From: Patella vulgata
Taxonomy: Eukaryota > Mollusca > Gastropoda > Patellidae
Length of the DNA: 64,000 nucleotides
Direction of reading: 5' to 3'
Assembly (NCBI RefSeq): GCF_932274485.2
Contig: NC_065881.2
Location: forward strand, 81,780,702-81,844,701
A program made the translations under genes and the position numbers. This document shows, piece after piece, positions 22,366 to 33,228 of this stretch (position 1 is its first letter; every line of letters starts with the position of its first letter). The notes beneath the pieces are model-generated. The model was not told the DNA's origin and did not search any database. It saw only the letters and a program-made list of their open reading frames with translations.

Positions 22366-22666
22366 GGGGGGGGGGGGGGGCGGTTGGTTGGTTGGTTGGT
22401 TGGATGGCCAAATGGTTAGCACGTGCATGCTATATCATGTGGCCTGTTATTGAGTCAACTGGCGTGGTTTCGAATCCCCGGTTGTACGTGACAAGGAGTA
22501 GGGTCACCTGTCCAACCTCGTGGGTTTTCTCCGGGTCCTCTGGTTTCCTCCCAGTGCTAAAGACCCCTACGTGCAAGTGAATTATTGTAATAAAATTTAA
22601 CCATATGTTAGTCCCGAAATGACCTAGTTTGTGTCGAGTGGATGTTAAACCCCATTTCTCTCTCTC
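22366..22666 (+). mobile_element. SINE1, full length, with long G head and 12-bp duplication
   Basis: Sixteen Gs and a (GGTT)n run precede GGATGGCCAAATGGTTAGCA; the copy ends in CT. Flanked by TATTTTGAATTC at 22354-22365 and 22667-22678. Its target was a reversed SINE2 fragment that resumes at 22680. Confidence 0.94.
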
Positions 22667-22679
22667 TATTTTGAATTCC

Positions 22680-22860
22680 AACTATCAAGGGTTCTTTTAC
22701 GTGCATGCCAATGTGTAGACAGGAGCTCAGTTTTTCGTCCTTGCCAGGCCCTCCGTCCTGCACCAATGACAAGGCAAATTTCGTGTAACACCAGGAACGA
22801 ACCCAGGACCTACTTGTTAGCGATCCAGTACCATACTCACTGAGCTCCCAGAAGCTCGGA
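22680..22860 (-). mobile_element. SINE2 fragment
   Basis: TTCCAACTATCAAGGGTTCT, TTTACGTGCATGCCAATGTG and CAGGCCCTCCGTCCTGCACC are SINE2 core in reverse; the rest is decayed. Confidence 0.75.
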
Positions 22861-22984
22861 GCCCAGGACTATCTACAGGTCAGCAACCAATTACCTTTAC
22901 ATAAATTTTGCACTGGTCACAAGGCCAAATCAATTTATAAATTTTTGTTCAATATAGGGTCCTGACAAAATAAATGGATATTAG

Positions 22985-23520
22985 GTAATATCTTAAAGGG
23001 CCTAAACCTTTAACTCAATATTATCTTAATATTTGAAATTAAAAACACGAATTAAAATTCAATATTGGTCCATTTCAATCAATATTGATGTTGTTATCTT
23101 GCCATGGAAATATGAGATCCTGACATCCAATATTTAAAACATAATGAACAGTCTATGGTTCCGGACACCATTTGTAATGAACAAAGAAAAACATATACTA
23201 CAAGACAATGCAGAAGTAATTAGTAATAACTGCTTCACAAATGACAAGATAATATTAAAAAAAAAACGTGTACAATGGACTAAGCGGGCGCAAACGACAA
23301 TCATTCAAATTGGATTGGTCACGTAATTCATCACACATAATATTGATTAGAAATTACAACTTTTTTTAAAAATTGAATATAAATTACAACTTTTTTTAAA
23401 AATTGAATATAAATTACAACTTTTTTTAAAAATTGAATATAAATTACAACTTTTTTTAAAAATTGAATATAAATTACTTTACATTACATTGTGCTTGTAG
23501 ACCCATTTTCACCTATCTAA
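22985..23520. mobile_element. MITE C relative, diverged, with internal satellite
   Basis: The interior matches 42068-42572 in order (ATTGATGTTGT, GATCTTA/TATCTTG, GACATCCAATATTTAA, CATTTGTAAT). Its left end follows a TTAA at 22993-22996. A 30-bp unit (AAATTACAACTTTTTTTAAA then AATTGAATAT) is repeated about four times at 23345-23475. Confidence 0.65.
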
Positions 23521-23774
23521 GATCTTAAAGAACTGACCCATACATCTTTTAAAGTTTCAACTCTTAAAAATTTGGACCCAAAAGCTATTAGGAAGAGCGA
23601 TCGGTTACTTTTTATTTATAAATGTTTTTTTTTTTTGAGGGAATAATATGCAAAATCTTCACCAAGGTGTTCCTGAAGAATATTTATATTGAAATTGGTG
23701 TGACCCACAACCCACGGCTATTGCATTATACATCTATTATGGATCAAAGTTAGTTACTAAAAATCAAAACTTAC
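23521..23774. other. Intron between exons C and D, nothing assigned
   Basis: Short AT-rich stretch with a T run near 23627. Confidence 0.45.
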
Positions 23775-24021
23775 GTTTTCTATCGAACAGATCGACTCGG
23801 CCTCCTAATTTATGTAACAAACCCATATAAACCAATATCCTTGCTGCGTGATATTTGACGAACTTGGCGTATTTGGTGCTGTGGTTTGTGTAATACCATT
23901 CATCTGACGGTAAGAGCAACTGCATCAACATGTCTGCGATATCAGCATCGTTTAAAAACTGATGAAATGAAGGGTTTAAGGCGATACAGGCTAAAGCTTG
24001 TAATAACAAACACAATAATTG
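23775..24021 (-). CDS. Host gene exon C: helical-repeat segment
   Basis: Acceptor TTTATTTCAG precedes base 24021 and donor AAAC|GTAAGT follows base 23775. The exon is 247 bp, entering in phase 0 and leaving one base (C) for exon D. It encodes QLLCLLLQALACIALNPSF at the start, an aromatic block (EWYYTNH) in the middle, and HAARILVYMG near the end. Spaced leucines and an A-R-I-L/V helix fit ARM/HEAT-type repeats, but no diagnostic motif names the family. It has the most conserved look of the five exons. Confidence 0.87.
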
Positions 24022-24039
24022 CTGAAATAAACAAAAAAC

Positions 24040-24355
24040 AAAATATTCAGTCAAATATCATTTTACCAGGTCCATAGCTAGCCCAAAATATTCACTCAGA
24101 ATTTAAACTCAATTCAATATTATACCAGGCCAGTAGCTAGCCCAAAATCTTCAGTCAGAATTTAAAATGAATTCAATTTTACCAGACCCGTAGCTAGCCC
24201 AAAATCTTCAGTCAGAATTTAAACTCAATTCAATATTACCAGGCCCATAGCTAGCCCAAAATATTTAGTCAAAATTTAAACTCAATTCAATATTACCAGG
24301 CCCATAGCTAGCCCAAAATATTCAGCCAGAAATTAAACTCAATTCAATATTACTA
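24040..24355. repeat. Tandem repeat, ~57-bp unit, 5 copies
   Basis: Unit: CCAGGCCCATAGCTAGCCC, AAAATATTCAGTCAGAATTT, AAACTCAATTCAATATTA. Begins ~20 bp upstream of the exon C acceptor. The block CAGGCCCATAGCTAG resembles the terminal repeat of the hAT-like element at 55987, so the satellite may have grown from such an end (inference). Confidence 0.88.
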
Positions 24356-24388
24356 AAATAAAGAGAAAGGGGTTTGTCAGATAATATC

Positions 24389-24771
24389 CAATCCAATTAA
24401 AAAACACAGATGCTATTTCGTTTCGTTTCGTTTCGTTTTTTATAGTTCAAAATTTCGTTTACTTGTCTTCACTACACTAGGATCTGGAGGGGTTGTTATA
24501 TTACCCGCATTCTGGATGATGTGAGGGATTAGCCAATAAAATGGTCTGTTACGGCGAAGTTTTGACGTGAGCTGCACGGAACTTTGGGTAAACCACTAGA
24601 AACATCAACGCTGATTGGTTAGTCAAATGTCTGACATCATAGCGTTAAAAGCCAATCATATGAACTCTGACACAACCTCCCACTACAACAATTCAGATCT
24701 TCATGTAGTGTAGGCCATCAAAAGTATATAAAAAACGAAACCAAATAAAGATTTGTATTTGAATCAGATTG
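24389..24771. mobile_element. MITE D copy
   Basis: Left end CAATCCAATTAAAAAACACA, right end TTTGAATCAGATTG. Flanks GATAATATC and CACAATATC match at six of nine bases. A CGTTT array (GTTTCGTTTCG) lies just inside the left end. Confidence 0.85.
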
Positions 24772-24882
24772 CACAATATCTGACTAGGGGTGAGACTTCG
24801 TTGATGGGTTACCATACAATACATATCGCGATACATAGGTCACGATACGATATATGATACTGATACTATATCCAACGCAACC

Positions 24883-25213
24883 GGGGAGCCATGGTGGCTA
24901 AGTGGGTAAGATACGGGCTTGCTCGTCTGGAGGTCACATGTTCGATCCATGCATTGGCCGAGAAAGTTCATCAGGATTTTCCGTCGTGGTTTCCCCTTGT
25001 CAGTGATGCAGGACGGAGGGCCCGACAAGGTCAGCTGTCTAGTCATTCAGATGGAACAAAAAAACAAGGTCCCATATTTACATTGACATGCACTTAAAAG
25101 ATCCCTTGGCAGTTGGAATTCAATATAAGAGTAGGTCATAGTGCCACTGCCTGGGCACAATTTCCCTCATAGCACACTGTATGGCGTATGCCTATCTTCA
25201 TTAACCCAGTCAG
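24883..25213 (+). mobile_element. SINE2, near full length
   Basis: Head GGTGGCTAAGTGGGTAAGAT (A box) and ATGTTCGATCCATGC (B box), core CTAGTCATTCAGATGG, then CATAGCACACTGTATGGCGT. The final tail with ACGTTAAAC is missing. Confidence 0.88.
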
Positions 25214-25757
25214 AGCATTTCTGACGCAACCTATCTGAGCACTTTGCATACATTAATAACATACAAGTGACACATTGACGGTGACTGTCGGGGGGGGGGG
25301 GGGGAGGGGGGAGATGAGTTTTCTATTGGTCATGTGACAGTTGATGTTACAATAACTGATATCAATAAACAATACTTGATTCGGGTCGGTCTAGTCAGAA
25401 ACCTGAAATAGGCCTAGCTGTTTCTCCACATTTCTACCAATAATAAAAATTGATGTTAATAATATAATTGATTTATATAGCACCAACAATTCAACTCAGC
25501 GAGCTGCTCTCGGGCGCTTTGCATAAGTACAACTAATATAAAATTACAACAATCATAACACATTAATCCATAAAATAAAAGACATAAACAAAAAGCGGAG
25601 AACATTATTTAGTACACATGGTAAAAGTCTGACACAGCTAGGACCGTATTCAATCAGTTGTATATTTGATTAAAAACATTTTTTGGCAGTCATGACATAT
25701 GTGTCTTCCATCGACATCTTAACAACATTAATTATGTCACACAATGAAGATAATGAT
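25214..25757. other. Intronic DNA, nothing assigned
   Basis: Holds a G run near 25291. A short segment (CCAACAATTCAACTCAGCGA, GGGCGCTTTGCATAA) resembles generic LINE 3' sequence but is too short to call. Confidence 0.4.
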
Positions 25758-26110
25758 GATGCCACTGAGAGAGAGAGAAAGAGAGAGGTGATGCCACTGA
25801 GAGAGAGAGAAAGAGAGAGGTGATGCCACTGAGAGAGAGAGAAAGAGAGAGGGTTTAACATCCACTGGACACAAACCAAGTCATTTTTTCAGGACTAAGC
25901 CATGGTTCCATTTTATTTCAATAATTTGCTTGCGCGTATGGGTCTTTAGCAGTGGGAGGAAACCATAGCACCCAGATAAAACCCACGAAGGTTGGACAGG
26001 CGACCCTACTCCTTGTCATGTACAACCGAGAAATCGGAACCATGCCAGTTGACTCAATGACAAACCTTATGATACAACACGCCCGCGCCAACCATGCCTC
26101 CCCCCCCCCC
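25758..26110 (-). mobile_element. SINE1, full length, with triplicated tail
   Basis: The GA tail and flank form three copies of a 32-bp unit, GTGATGCCACTGAGAGAGAG plus AGAAAGAGAGAG. The SINE1 body follows to GCCAACCATGCC and poly-C. Slippage in the tail explains the repeated unit. Confidence 0.88.
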
Positions 26111-26351
26111 CAACCCATGGTCAGTTGGAATTCGATGAAGAGTTGGACAGCTTTTGTAAAAACATACACAAAACATTCTCAGACATAAGTTAAGAATTTA
26201 CTCCAAATTTTTCGCCTTATATTAACTAAAATATAGCCCTTTATAAAACTTTTGTTGTTTTAATGTACCAAAGACATAAATAAGAAACTATGTGCCAATT
26301 TTTGTGTTTCTCGATCTCAAGTCTGAGAATGCGTTGTGAAACCAGGGCCTG

Positions 26352-27418
26352 GGCCCTGTTTCTTGAAATCTTAACTAAAGATAAAATCCAAATTTTAGTA
26401 GATACTTCAATTTTGATTGACTAAGCACTAAAATCAATCTAATATTATCCAATCAAACAAGCCAACAGTGAGGCTGATGTCCCCCACCAAAATCCCAAAA
26501 TAAATAGATGACACATTAATTTATCGTATATTTTTTTTTTTTCAAAAGTATCAAGCAATCAAACAGATTATCAATTATACACTAAGTTTCATCACTCTCT
26601 ATCAGATAGAATCAAAATTATCTTGTCCTAAAGCATCGACCAATGAAATTGCTTAGCTTTAGCTCGAAATGTTAATCACTGAACTCAGTCAAGACATTCA
26701 CCTAATGAACATCTACATCAAGTTTAAACATTCTACCTCAATTTAAAGCGGAGTTGTTATGTTCCAAAGCCTAAGCAGAAAATTCTCATTATCGAACTTA
26801 GTCAAGGTAATGACGTAATGAATCTATACTCAGAGTTTTATCACTCTCACTTAATTATGACCAAAGTTATCGTGCCCCAAAGCATCTCTACTTACTGTAA
26901 GTAGACAATGTTTATCATCAAACTAGATCAAGGCATTCACCTAATGAATGCATACAACAAGTTTGAACATTGAGTTATTGTGTTCTAAAGTCCCGACCAA
27001 TCAAATTGCTAATCGCTCTGCTTTCCCTGAGCAGAAAGTGCTCATTATCAAACTTAGTCAAGGTATTGATGTGATAAAACTATACACCAAATGTCCTCAT
27101 TCTCACTTAATTAGAACTAAAGTTATCATGTCCCAAAGCATCAACTAATCAAATTGCTTAACTCTGCTTACCCTAAGCAGTAAATTCTCAACCTCGAACT
27201 TCATCAAGGCATTCACCTAATAAACACCTACGCCAAGTGTGAACATTCTAGCTCAATTAGAATGAGAGTTATTGTGTTCCAAAGCCTCGACCAATCAAAT
27301 TGCTTATCGCTCTGCTTACCCTGAGCAGAAAATGCTCATTATCGAACTTAGTCAAGGTATCGATCTAATAAAACAATAAACCAAATTTAACTTAGTTAAA
27401 ATGTCGTGAAACAGGTCC
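26352..27418. mobile_element. MITE G, split by a family F element
   Basis: Left end GGCCCTGTTTCTTGAAATC; right end TTAGTTAAAATGTCGTGAAA then CAGGTCC. CTG flanks both sides (26349-26351, 27419-27421). The interior is broken after ATTATCCAATCAAA by family F. Confidence 0.88.
26457..27375 (+). mobile_element. Family F element inside MITE G
   Basis: Starts AACAAGCCAACAGTGAGGCT like the 4.2 kb copy and carries about six loose ~130-bp units (GACCAATCAAATTGCTTA, AGCAGAAAATGCTCATTATC, GAACTTAGTCAAGG). It lacks the GACGGACAG end. Confidence 0.75.
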
Positions 27419-27597
27419 CTGGATGACTAAGCTTGTGGTGAATTGAATGTATGTTTTATTGGTATGTTTTTAAAAAAAAGAAAGACATAAAAAGAATGAA
27501 TGACAATGAAAAACGATCTGGTAACATGTACAGTATCTAATGTGACTCACTGATAAAAAATGTAACATGTGTACTATTACAATAAATAGCTCCACAC

Positions 27598-27598
<1 letters not shown>

Positions 27599-27647
<49 letters not shown>

Positions 27648-28155
27648 TTTAAACTTCCACACAACTCAAACTAGGTCATTTCAGGACTAACATATAGTTC
27701 ATAGGGGTCTTTATCAGTGGGAGAAAAGAAGAGGACCCAGAGAAAAGAGAGAGAGAAATGGGGTTTAACGTCCACTTGACACAAATTAGGTCATTTCCGG
27801 ACTAACATTTGGTTTAATTTTATTTCAATAAGGGGTCTTTAGCAGTGGGAGGAAACCGGGGGACCCGGAGAAAACCCACGAGGTTGGACCACAGGCGACT
27901 CTACTCCTTGTCACGTACAACCGGGGATTCGAAACCACGGCAGTTGACTTAATGACAGGCCTTATGATACAGCACGGCCATCAAACCCCACTGACCCAGA
28001 GAGAAGAAGAAGAAACCAAAGAAAACCCATGAGGTTAGACAGGCAACCCTACTCCTTGTCACGTACAAGTGGGAAATCGTAACCATGTCACCTGACTAAA
28101 TGACAGACCGTATTATACAACGCGCACGCATTAAACCATTCACCACCAGCCCTTC
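27599..28155 (-). mobile_element. Outer SINE1, split by another SINE1
   Basis: A (GA)n tail of ~46 bp, then tail block and core to GAGGACCCAGAGA at 27743. It continues from 27993 (CCCATGAGGTTAGACAGGC to ATTCACCACCAGCCC). Confidence 0.85.
27744..27992 (-). mobile_element. Inner SINE1 inserted in SINE1
   Basis: From AAAGAGAGAGAAATGGGG to CACGGCCATCAAACCCCA, with a small deletion before AAGGGGTCTTTAGCAG. Flanked by GACCCAGAGA at 27734-27743 and 27993-28002. Confidence 0.88.
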
Positions 28156-28591
28156 GCATATTGGAGATTCCCATTGATCATGAGCAGTGATAAATAATTT
28201 TTTTCAGATTGACTATAAACTTGGACCTCAGTTTGGAAATGCTTGTTGTTGTTCTTAGTGTTTAACAACCATTTCCGCCGAGGGTGACATCGCTGACAAG
28301 TTGTGTAATATTCATTTTTATTATCTTAGCACATATATTTGACACGACACTTTCCGGGAAAATTTAGGACATTTTTCAAAGACGGCAACAAAATGGAAGA
28401 GATCTACTCACACCAAAACGGAAGTTATCTAATTACACTTACGAACAAAGGCTTAAAATATGCCTTTGAATCAATTATTATCCGGCTCTTGCAGTTTATT
28501 TCTAATCGAGCCATGATTTAATTTCAGTCTTTGGCTAACTCAGATCTTCCCTTAACTCGGATAAAATAGGCCAGTCCACTTAGATCCGACT
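28156..28591. other. Intronic DNA, nothing assigned
   Basis: A 60-residue forward frame at 28339-28521 has no recognised domain. Confidence 0.4.
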
Positions 28592-28885
28592 TATACGAAG
28601 TTTACTATAAATATATTATGAATATTCATAACTTATGCGAAGTTTACTATAAATATATTATGAATATTCATAACTTATGCGAAGTTTACTATAAATATAT
28701 TATGAATATTCATAACTTATGCGAAGTTTACTATAAATATATTATGAATATTCATAACTTATGCGAAGTTTACTATAAATATATTATGAATATTCATAAC
28801 TTATGCGAAGTTTATTATAAATATATTATGAATATTCATAACTTATGCGAAGTTTACTATAAATATATTATGAATATTCATAATG
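28592..28885. repeat. Minisatellite, 42-bp unit, about 7 near-identical copies
   Basis: Unit: ACTTATGCGAAGTTTACTAT, AAATATATTATGAATATTCA, TA. Because 42 is divisible by three, a repetitive 94-residue frame stays open; it has no start context or homology and is not a gene. Confidence 0.94.
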
Positions 28886-29120
28886 TACATGGATATGAAT
28901 AAAATGGATGCACAAAAAATAGTTGACATTTAAACAAATAATTTAACACTGACCCTGTAATTTATTATAGGCTTATTTTACTATAAATATAGTTTACTAT
29001 AAATATATTATGAATATTCATAATGTACATGGATATGAATAAAATGGATGCACAAAAAATAGTTGACATTTAAAAAAATAATTTAACACTGACCCTGTAA
29101 TTTATTATAGGCTTATTTGG
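28860..29120. repeat. Direct duplication, ~138-bp period, two copies
   Basis: TAATGTACATGGATATGAAT to TTATTATAGGCTTATTT occurs at 28881-28978 and 29019-29118, each preceded by one 28.6 kb-type unit part. Only one or two differences were seen. Confidence 0.9.
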
Positions 29121-29201
29121 TCATTTGAGTCTGTAATGTGATTTTTTCATGGTCAGTATAAATATACATTCCCATTAAGGTTTAGAAGTTCCAACAGAAG
29201 A

Positions 29202-29468
29202 GGGCTCCGTTGTGGCTCAGCAAGTTAAGACGCTGGCTTGCTCACCAGCAGGAAGTCTCGGGTTAGCACCCGATGTTGGCCAACAAAGTTTTCCCCATGT
29301 CAGTGGTGCAGGATGGAGGGCCTGTGTACACATTGATGTGCACGTAAAAGAACCCTTGACCATTGGAATTTAAAGTAAGAGTAGGCTGTAGCGTCACTCT
29401 TATGCCAAAATTCTCCCTCATAGTACACTGTATGGCATCCAGTAGCTAGGACGTTAAACCTCATTTCA
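29202..29468 (+). mobile_element. SINE2, internally deleted
   Basis: Head GTTGTGGCTCAGCAAGTTAA, CGGGTTAGCACCCG at the B-box place. It jumps from GGAGGGCCTG to TGTACACATTG, so the TCGGATGAGAC block is gone. End AGGACGTTAAACCTCATTTC. Confidence 0.85.
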
Positions 29469-29469
29469 T

Positions 29470-29552
29470 TTTTCAAATTATTCATTTTACATTATCTATT
29501 TTCGAACTATTATATAGCAAGATTCTAAATCTTACATTATGTATCTTTAAAG
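29470..29552 (-). mobile_element. MITE A end fragment
   Basis: TCATTTTACATTATCTATTT then CTTACATTATGTATCTTTAA: the left ~80 bp of MITE A, reversed, next to the SINE2 tail. Confidence 0.75.
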
Positions 29553-29861
29553 CCTCTTTGTGTTATTTACAATTATTCAGAAAATATCAACTTTTCAACT
29601 CCTTAATCCACAATATAATTACTCTAATTGTTTTATTAATAAAATCAAAATATCAACGGTTGATAATCTCCCGGTTTGGATTAAATCAGATTAAAATGAG
29701 GCCCATCAAAAGATTTCAGCGGCACTTACAGGTGGCACTGACTGGCTTGTTCATATCATCTGAAGAAGATTCTGAATGTTTACCAATTTTCAATTCATTA
29801 TATCTTTATAATAAATACTGAAAGAATTTGAACTGATATTTTTTTTTTTTTTTTTTCTAAC

Positions 29862-30013
29862 AGTTAGAATTCGATATAACAGTAGGCCATAGCACCGCTG
29901 TCCGGGCAAAATTTCCCTCATAGCACAATGTATGGCGTATGCCTGTCTTCATTAGCCCAGTATAGGAGCAGAACAGTAGGACGTTTAACCCCATTTCATT
30001 TCATTTCATTTCA
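29862..30013 (+). mobile_element. SINE2, 5'-truncated
   Basis: From CAGTTAGAATTCGATATAAC to AGGACGTTTAACCCC and (ATTTC)n. A T run precedes it. Confidence 0.88.
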
Positions 30014-30350
30014 AACCCTGAAATTTTCCTTTCATAAACAATTATTTAACAACTATTTAATTTTTCTTTTATTCCTACTCAAACGGGAAGATTAAAAAAC
30101 AAAAAAAAAATAGTCGATCCTTTATCGCCTTTACTTCCTGGTTTCGTGTCATGTTGGATACAATATGTGAGCCAGAGTTGGAAACCCCATGGGTAATCAT
30201 CCCAGAAACAAAACATTACTGTATTTAACCCCAGGGTAAGGAAATGTTTCATTTCATGGAATTGATTTATAATGTTAATAATTTATGTCAATGGATCAAT
30301 ATGAATTAACTAGAATACATGTAGTATCACACTCATTGGTTGCTGATATA

Positions 30351-30351
<1 letters not shown>

Positions 30352-30399
<48 letters not shown>

Positions 30400-30720
30400 A
30401 CTTTTATTTCAATAATTCGCTTGTCAGTAGGGGATCCTCAGCTGTGGGAATAAACATGAGGACACGGTTAAACCTACGAGGTTGGACAGGTGCAACCCTT
30501 CTCCTTGTAGAGAGAGAGAGAGAGGGGGGGGGCAAGGGAAGAGAGAGTAAACATTAATTAATGGCCACTTAACACAATCTAGGTCATTTTGGGACTAACT
30601 TATGATAAATATTAAGTCATAAAATTTGCTTGTACATAGGAGTCTCTGGCAGTAGCAAGGAACCTGCCAATAATTGACAACAAGCTTAGACAGTTGACCC
30701 TACAAGACTGGCGTCTCAAA
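30352..30720 (-). mobile_element. Two decayed SINE1 fragments in a row
   Basis: 30352-30508: (GA)n, TCAATAATTCGCTTG and GGTTGGACAGGTGCAACC. 30509-30720: a second GA tract, AATGGCCACTTAACACAATC, TCATTTTGGGACTAACTTAT and ACATAGGAGTCTCTGGCAG. The frame translating the GA tract is meaningless. Confidence 0.75.
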
Positions 30721-30865
30721 TCCCAAAACTTAACACTTGACATGAGGGTCATGCACAATTAAAGAGTATGGTATGCTTATTCACTTAGTAGAACACCACA
30801 TACCACTTACATAACTAACAATCTTTATTTGTACTTTTATTTTCAAATTTATATTGTAACCATTC

Positions 30866-31238
30866 TGCTAACTGTGTAAGACACTGGCTCGCTAACCTGG
30901 ATGTCGGGTTTTCGATCCCTGCATTGGCCAAGAAAGTTCATCCAGATTTTCAGGCGTGGTTCCCCCTTGTCAGTGATGCAGGACAGAGGGCCTGACAAGG
31001 ACAGCTGTCTAGTCCTTTGGATGAAACAAAAGACCGAGGTCCAGTGTATACATTGGAATGCACATAAAAGATCCCTTGGCAGTTGGAATTTGATATAAGA
31101 GTAGGCGATAGTGCCACTGCTCGGGCAAAATGTCCCTCATAGCACACTGTATGGCATATGCCCATCTTCATTAGCCTAGCATAGAAGCAGAACAGTAGGA
31201 CGTTAAGGCCCATTTCATTTCATTTCATTTCATTTATT
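30866..31238 (+). mobile_element. SINE2, full length, inside the tandem units
   Basis: Head with TGTGTAAGACACTGGCTCGC and GGGTTTTCGATCCCTGC (B box), core TAGTCCTTTGGATGAAAC, end AGTAGGACGTTAAGGCCCAT and (ATTTC)n. Confidence 0.9.
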
Positions 31239-31337
31239 CTTTCAATAACACCTGATATCCCTTTCATTTGAAGAGTTCACGTAACTAACAATCTATGATT
31301 GTACTTTTATTTTCAAATTTAAAATGCAACCATTCTG

Positions 31338-31492
31338 GGTCCTGTTTCACGAAATTTTAACTAAAGATAACATCCAAAAATTAGTAGATACTTCAATTTT
31401 GATTGGCTCAGCACTACAATCAGTCTAATATTATCCAATCAAATTACTATAATTTGGATTTTATCTTAGTTAAAATTTCGTGAAACAGGCCC
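31338..31492. mobile_element. MITE G, compact complete copy
   Basis: GGTCCTGTTTCACGAAATTT to AAATTTCGTGAAACAGGCCC, 155 bp, with CTG on both sides (31335-31337, 31493-31495). Nearly a perfect hairpin around a ~60-bp loop. Confidence 0.93.
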
Positions 31493-31539
31493 CTGCTACA
31501 CAGTTTGGGCTATTCTTACTCTTATCATAACTAACAATC

Positions 31540-31919
31540 GGCAATATTATATACTGGAAAACAACCGGAAAACAACCAGAAAACTACCAGAAAACACCAT
31601 GTTATACTGAATACCGGAAAACACCCAAAAACCACTAAATACCGGAAAACACACTAAATACCGGAAAACACCCTAAATAGGTAACAAAGAGCCTGGTCTT
31701 CTGTTTGCGGAGAGTTAGGGCTAGGGTTAGGTTTTTCCGGTGTTCTCCAGAGGAACAGGCTCTGAGTTACCTATTTAGGGTGTTTTCCGGTATTTAGTGT
31801 GTTTTCCAGTATTTAGTGTGTTTTCCAGTATTTAGTGGTTTTTCGGTGTTTTCCGGTATTCAGTATAACATGGTGTTTTCCGGTAGTTTTCCGGTGTTTT
31901 CCGGTATATAGTATAGCCC
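31540..31919. mobile_element. Foldback element, ~380 bp
   Basis: Left arm units GGAAAACACCCTAAATAGG and CTAAATACCGGAAAACAC pair with right arm units GTGTTTTCCGGTATTTAG. The arms are ~150 bp each. Flanked by ACTAACAATC at 31530-31539 and 31920-31929. The centre contains GTTAGGGCTAGGGTTAGG, a chance telomere-like string. Confidence 0.9.
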
Positions 31920-32060
31920 ACTAACAATCTTTTATAGTACTTTCATATTCAAATTTAAATTGTAACCATTGGGCTATACTGTTTGGGCTATTCTTACTCT
32001 TTGAAGAACATCTGATATCACTTATCATATCGTATAATCTTTTATTGCCGTTTTCTTTTA

Positions 32061-32384
32061 TGATATTGTAACATCAGTATATTAAATTACATTTATACCA
32101 CGGCTTATGTTGCTTTTTTAACTGTACAATGTAACCCTGTATTGATTTTCATTAAAACAACAAGTGATATTCTAGTTATCTGAAACTTGTGATAAATCGA
32201 CTCCATACAATATAATGCTCACTAATTCATTTATCACACAATTTTCTTGTTTGATTGCCATACTTCAGGACAACATGTTAATAACTGTGTAGTAGGGTTT
32301 GACTGGTGCTTGCAGTAGTTGCCCTATTGTGTGTGTGTGTGGAGAGAGAGAGAGAGAGAACATTCACCCACATTCTCAATCTAT
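32061..32384. other. Intronic DNA, nothing assigned
   Basis: Short (GT)n and (GA)n at 32328-32360. Confidence 0.45.
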
Positions 32385-33068
32385 TAATAGGAAGACCCAT
32401 CTGACAATACTCAATTCAAATATACAAAAAAGTCTATCAAATCTGTAAATGGGCAAACGACAGGGGATTCAAAATATCGCAAGGAAATATAGCAATGCTG
32501 TTCCACCAAACTGACAGCAATAGAAACAAAGTTCCTTGACATGATCTCAGTGGAAGCCCCTCATCGACGACAGCATCGTCAACCGCACATTCGAAACCCT
32601 GAATATGATGAAGTACATCAAAGGCACAAAATGGGGCAATCATCGATGCACTCTTGATACAGATCACCAATCCGCTCAATAATCGTTTACGGATGTTTGG
32701 CTTATGCTAGTGCTAGCGACAACCAACTGATCCACTCTTTATACAGATCACCAATCTGCTCGATAATCGACTACGGATGTTTGGCTTATGCTAGTGCTAG
32801 AGACAACCAACTGATCCACTCTTTTTACAGATCACCAATCCGCTCAATAATCGACTACGGATGTTTGGCTTATGCTAGTGCTAGAGACAACCAACTGATC
32901 CACTCTTTTTACAAATCACCAATCCGCTCGATAATCGACTACGGATGTTTGGCTTATGCTAGTGTTAGTGACAACCAACTGGATAGGCTCGATCAAATAC
33001 CAAGCAAAGTTGTAAGGATAGCAACCAGGTTTGGAATAGGGATAAAAAACAGTGACCCTTTTACATGA
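32385..33068 (+). pseudogene. LINE reverse-transcriptase relic with triplicated unit
   Basis: Translating around 32429-32540 gives a KWANDRGFKIS-like stretch. 32610-32690 gives YIKGTKWG, and the frame at 32697-33068 carries RSIIDYGCLAYAS and RLDQIPSKVVRIATRFG. These are the thumb/connector motifs after the catalytic core in Jockey/R1-type non-LTR transposons (K-W-A-x-x-x-G-F-K; I-D-Y-G; L-D-x-I-Q). The frame is broken by a stop after KVP and by shifts. An 84-bp unit coding the IDYGCLAYAS segment is present in about four tandem copies, so the region cannot be functional. The core FADD region is absent. Confidence 0.8.
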
Positions 33069-33228
33069 AGTGGGTTGAGAGTCCGCGGGAGCAAACATCT
33101 GTTACATGTATGTCAAAAAATGACATGGTTGTGAATATTGAATGTTCAAATTACGAATCAACCCGGAAATGTTATTGAAATTATTCTGATAGGCCTACAT
33201 TTCTTACCAGTGTCTCTGGCACTGTTGG

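Larger units (their letters stand above)
30750..32060. repeat. About four ~115-bp tandem units broken by three insertions
   Basis: The unit TTTGGGCTATTCTTACTCTT, AACACCTGATATCACTTA, ACTAACAATCTTT, TTGTACTTTTATTTTCAAAT occurs near 30776-30868, 31239-31334, 31496-31539 plus 31930-31970, and 31976-32050. The gaps are exactly a SINE2, a MITE G and a foldback element. Confidence 0.85.

Noticed and set aside
28618-28902. 94-residue repetitive frame
   Set aside because: A 42-bp satellite unit divisible by three keeps the frame open; no other coding sign.
31725-31745. TTAGGG-like words suggesting interstitial telomere repeat
   Set aside because: Only about two imperfect words at the centre of a foldback element; no array.
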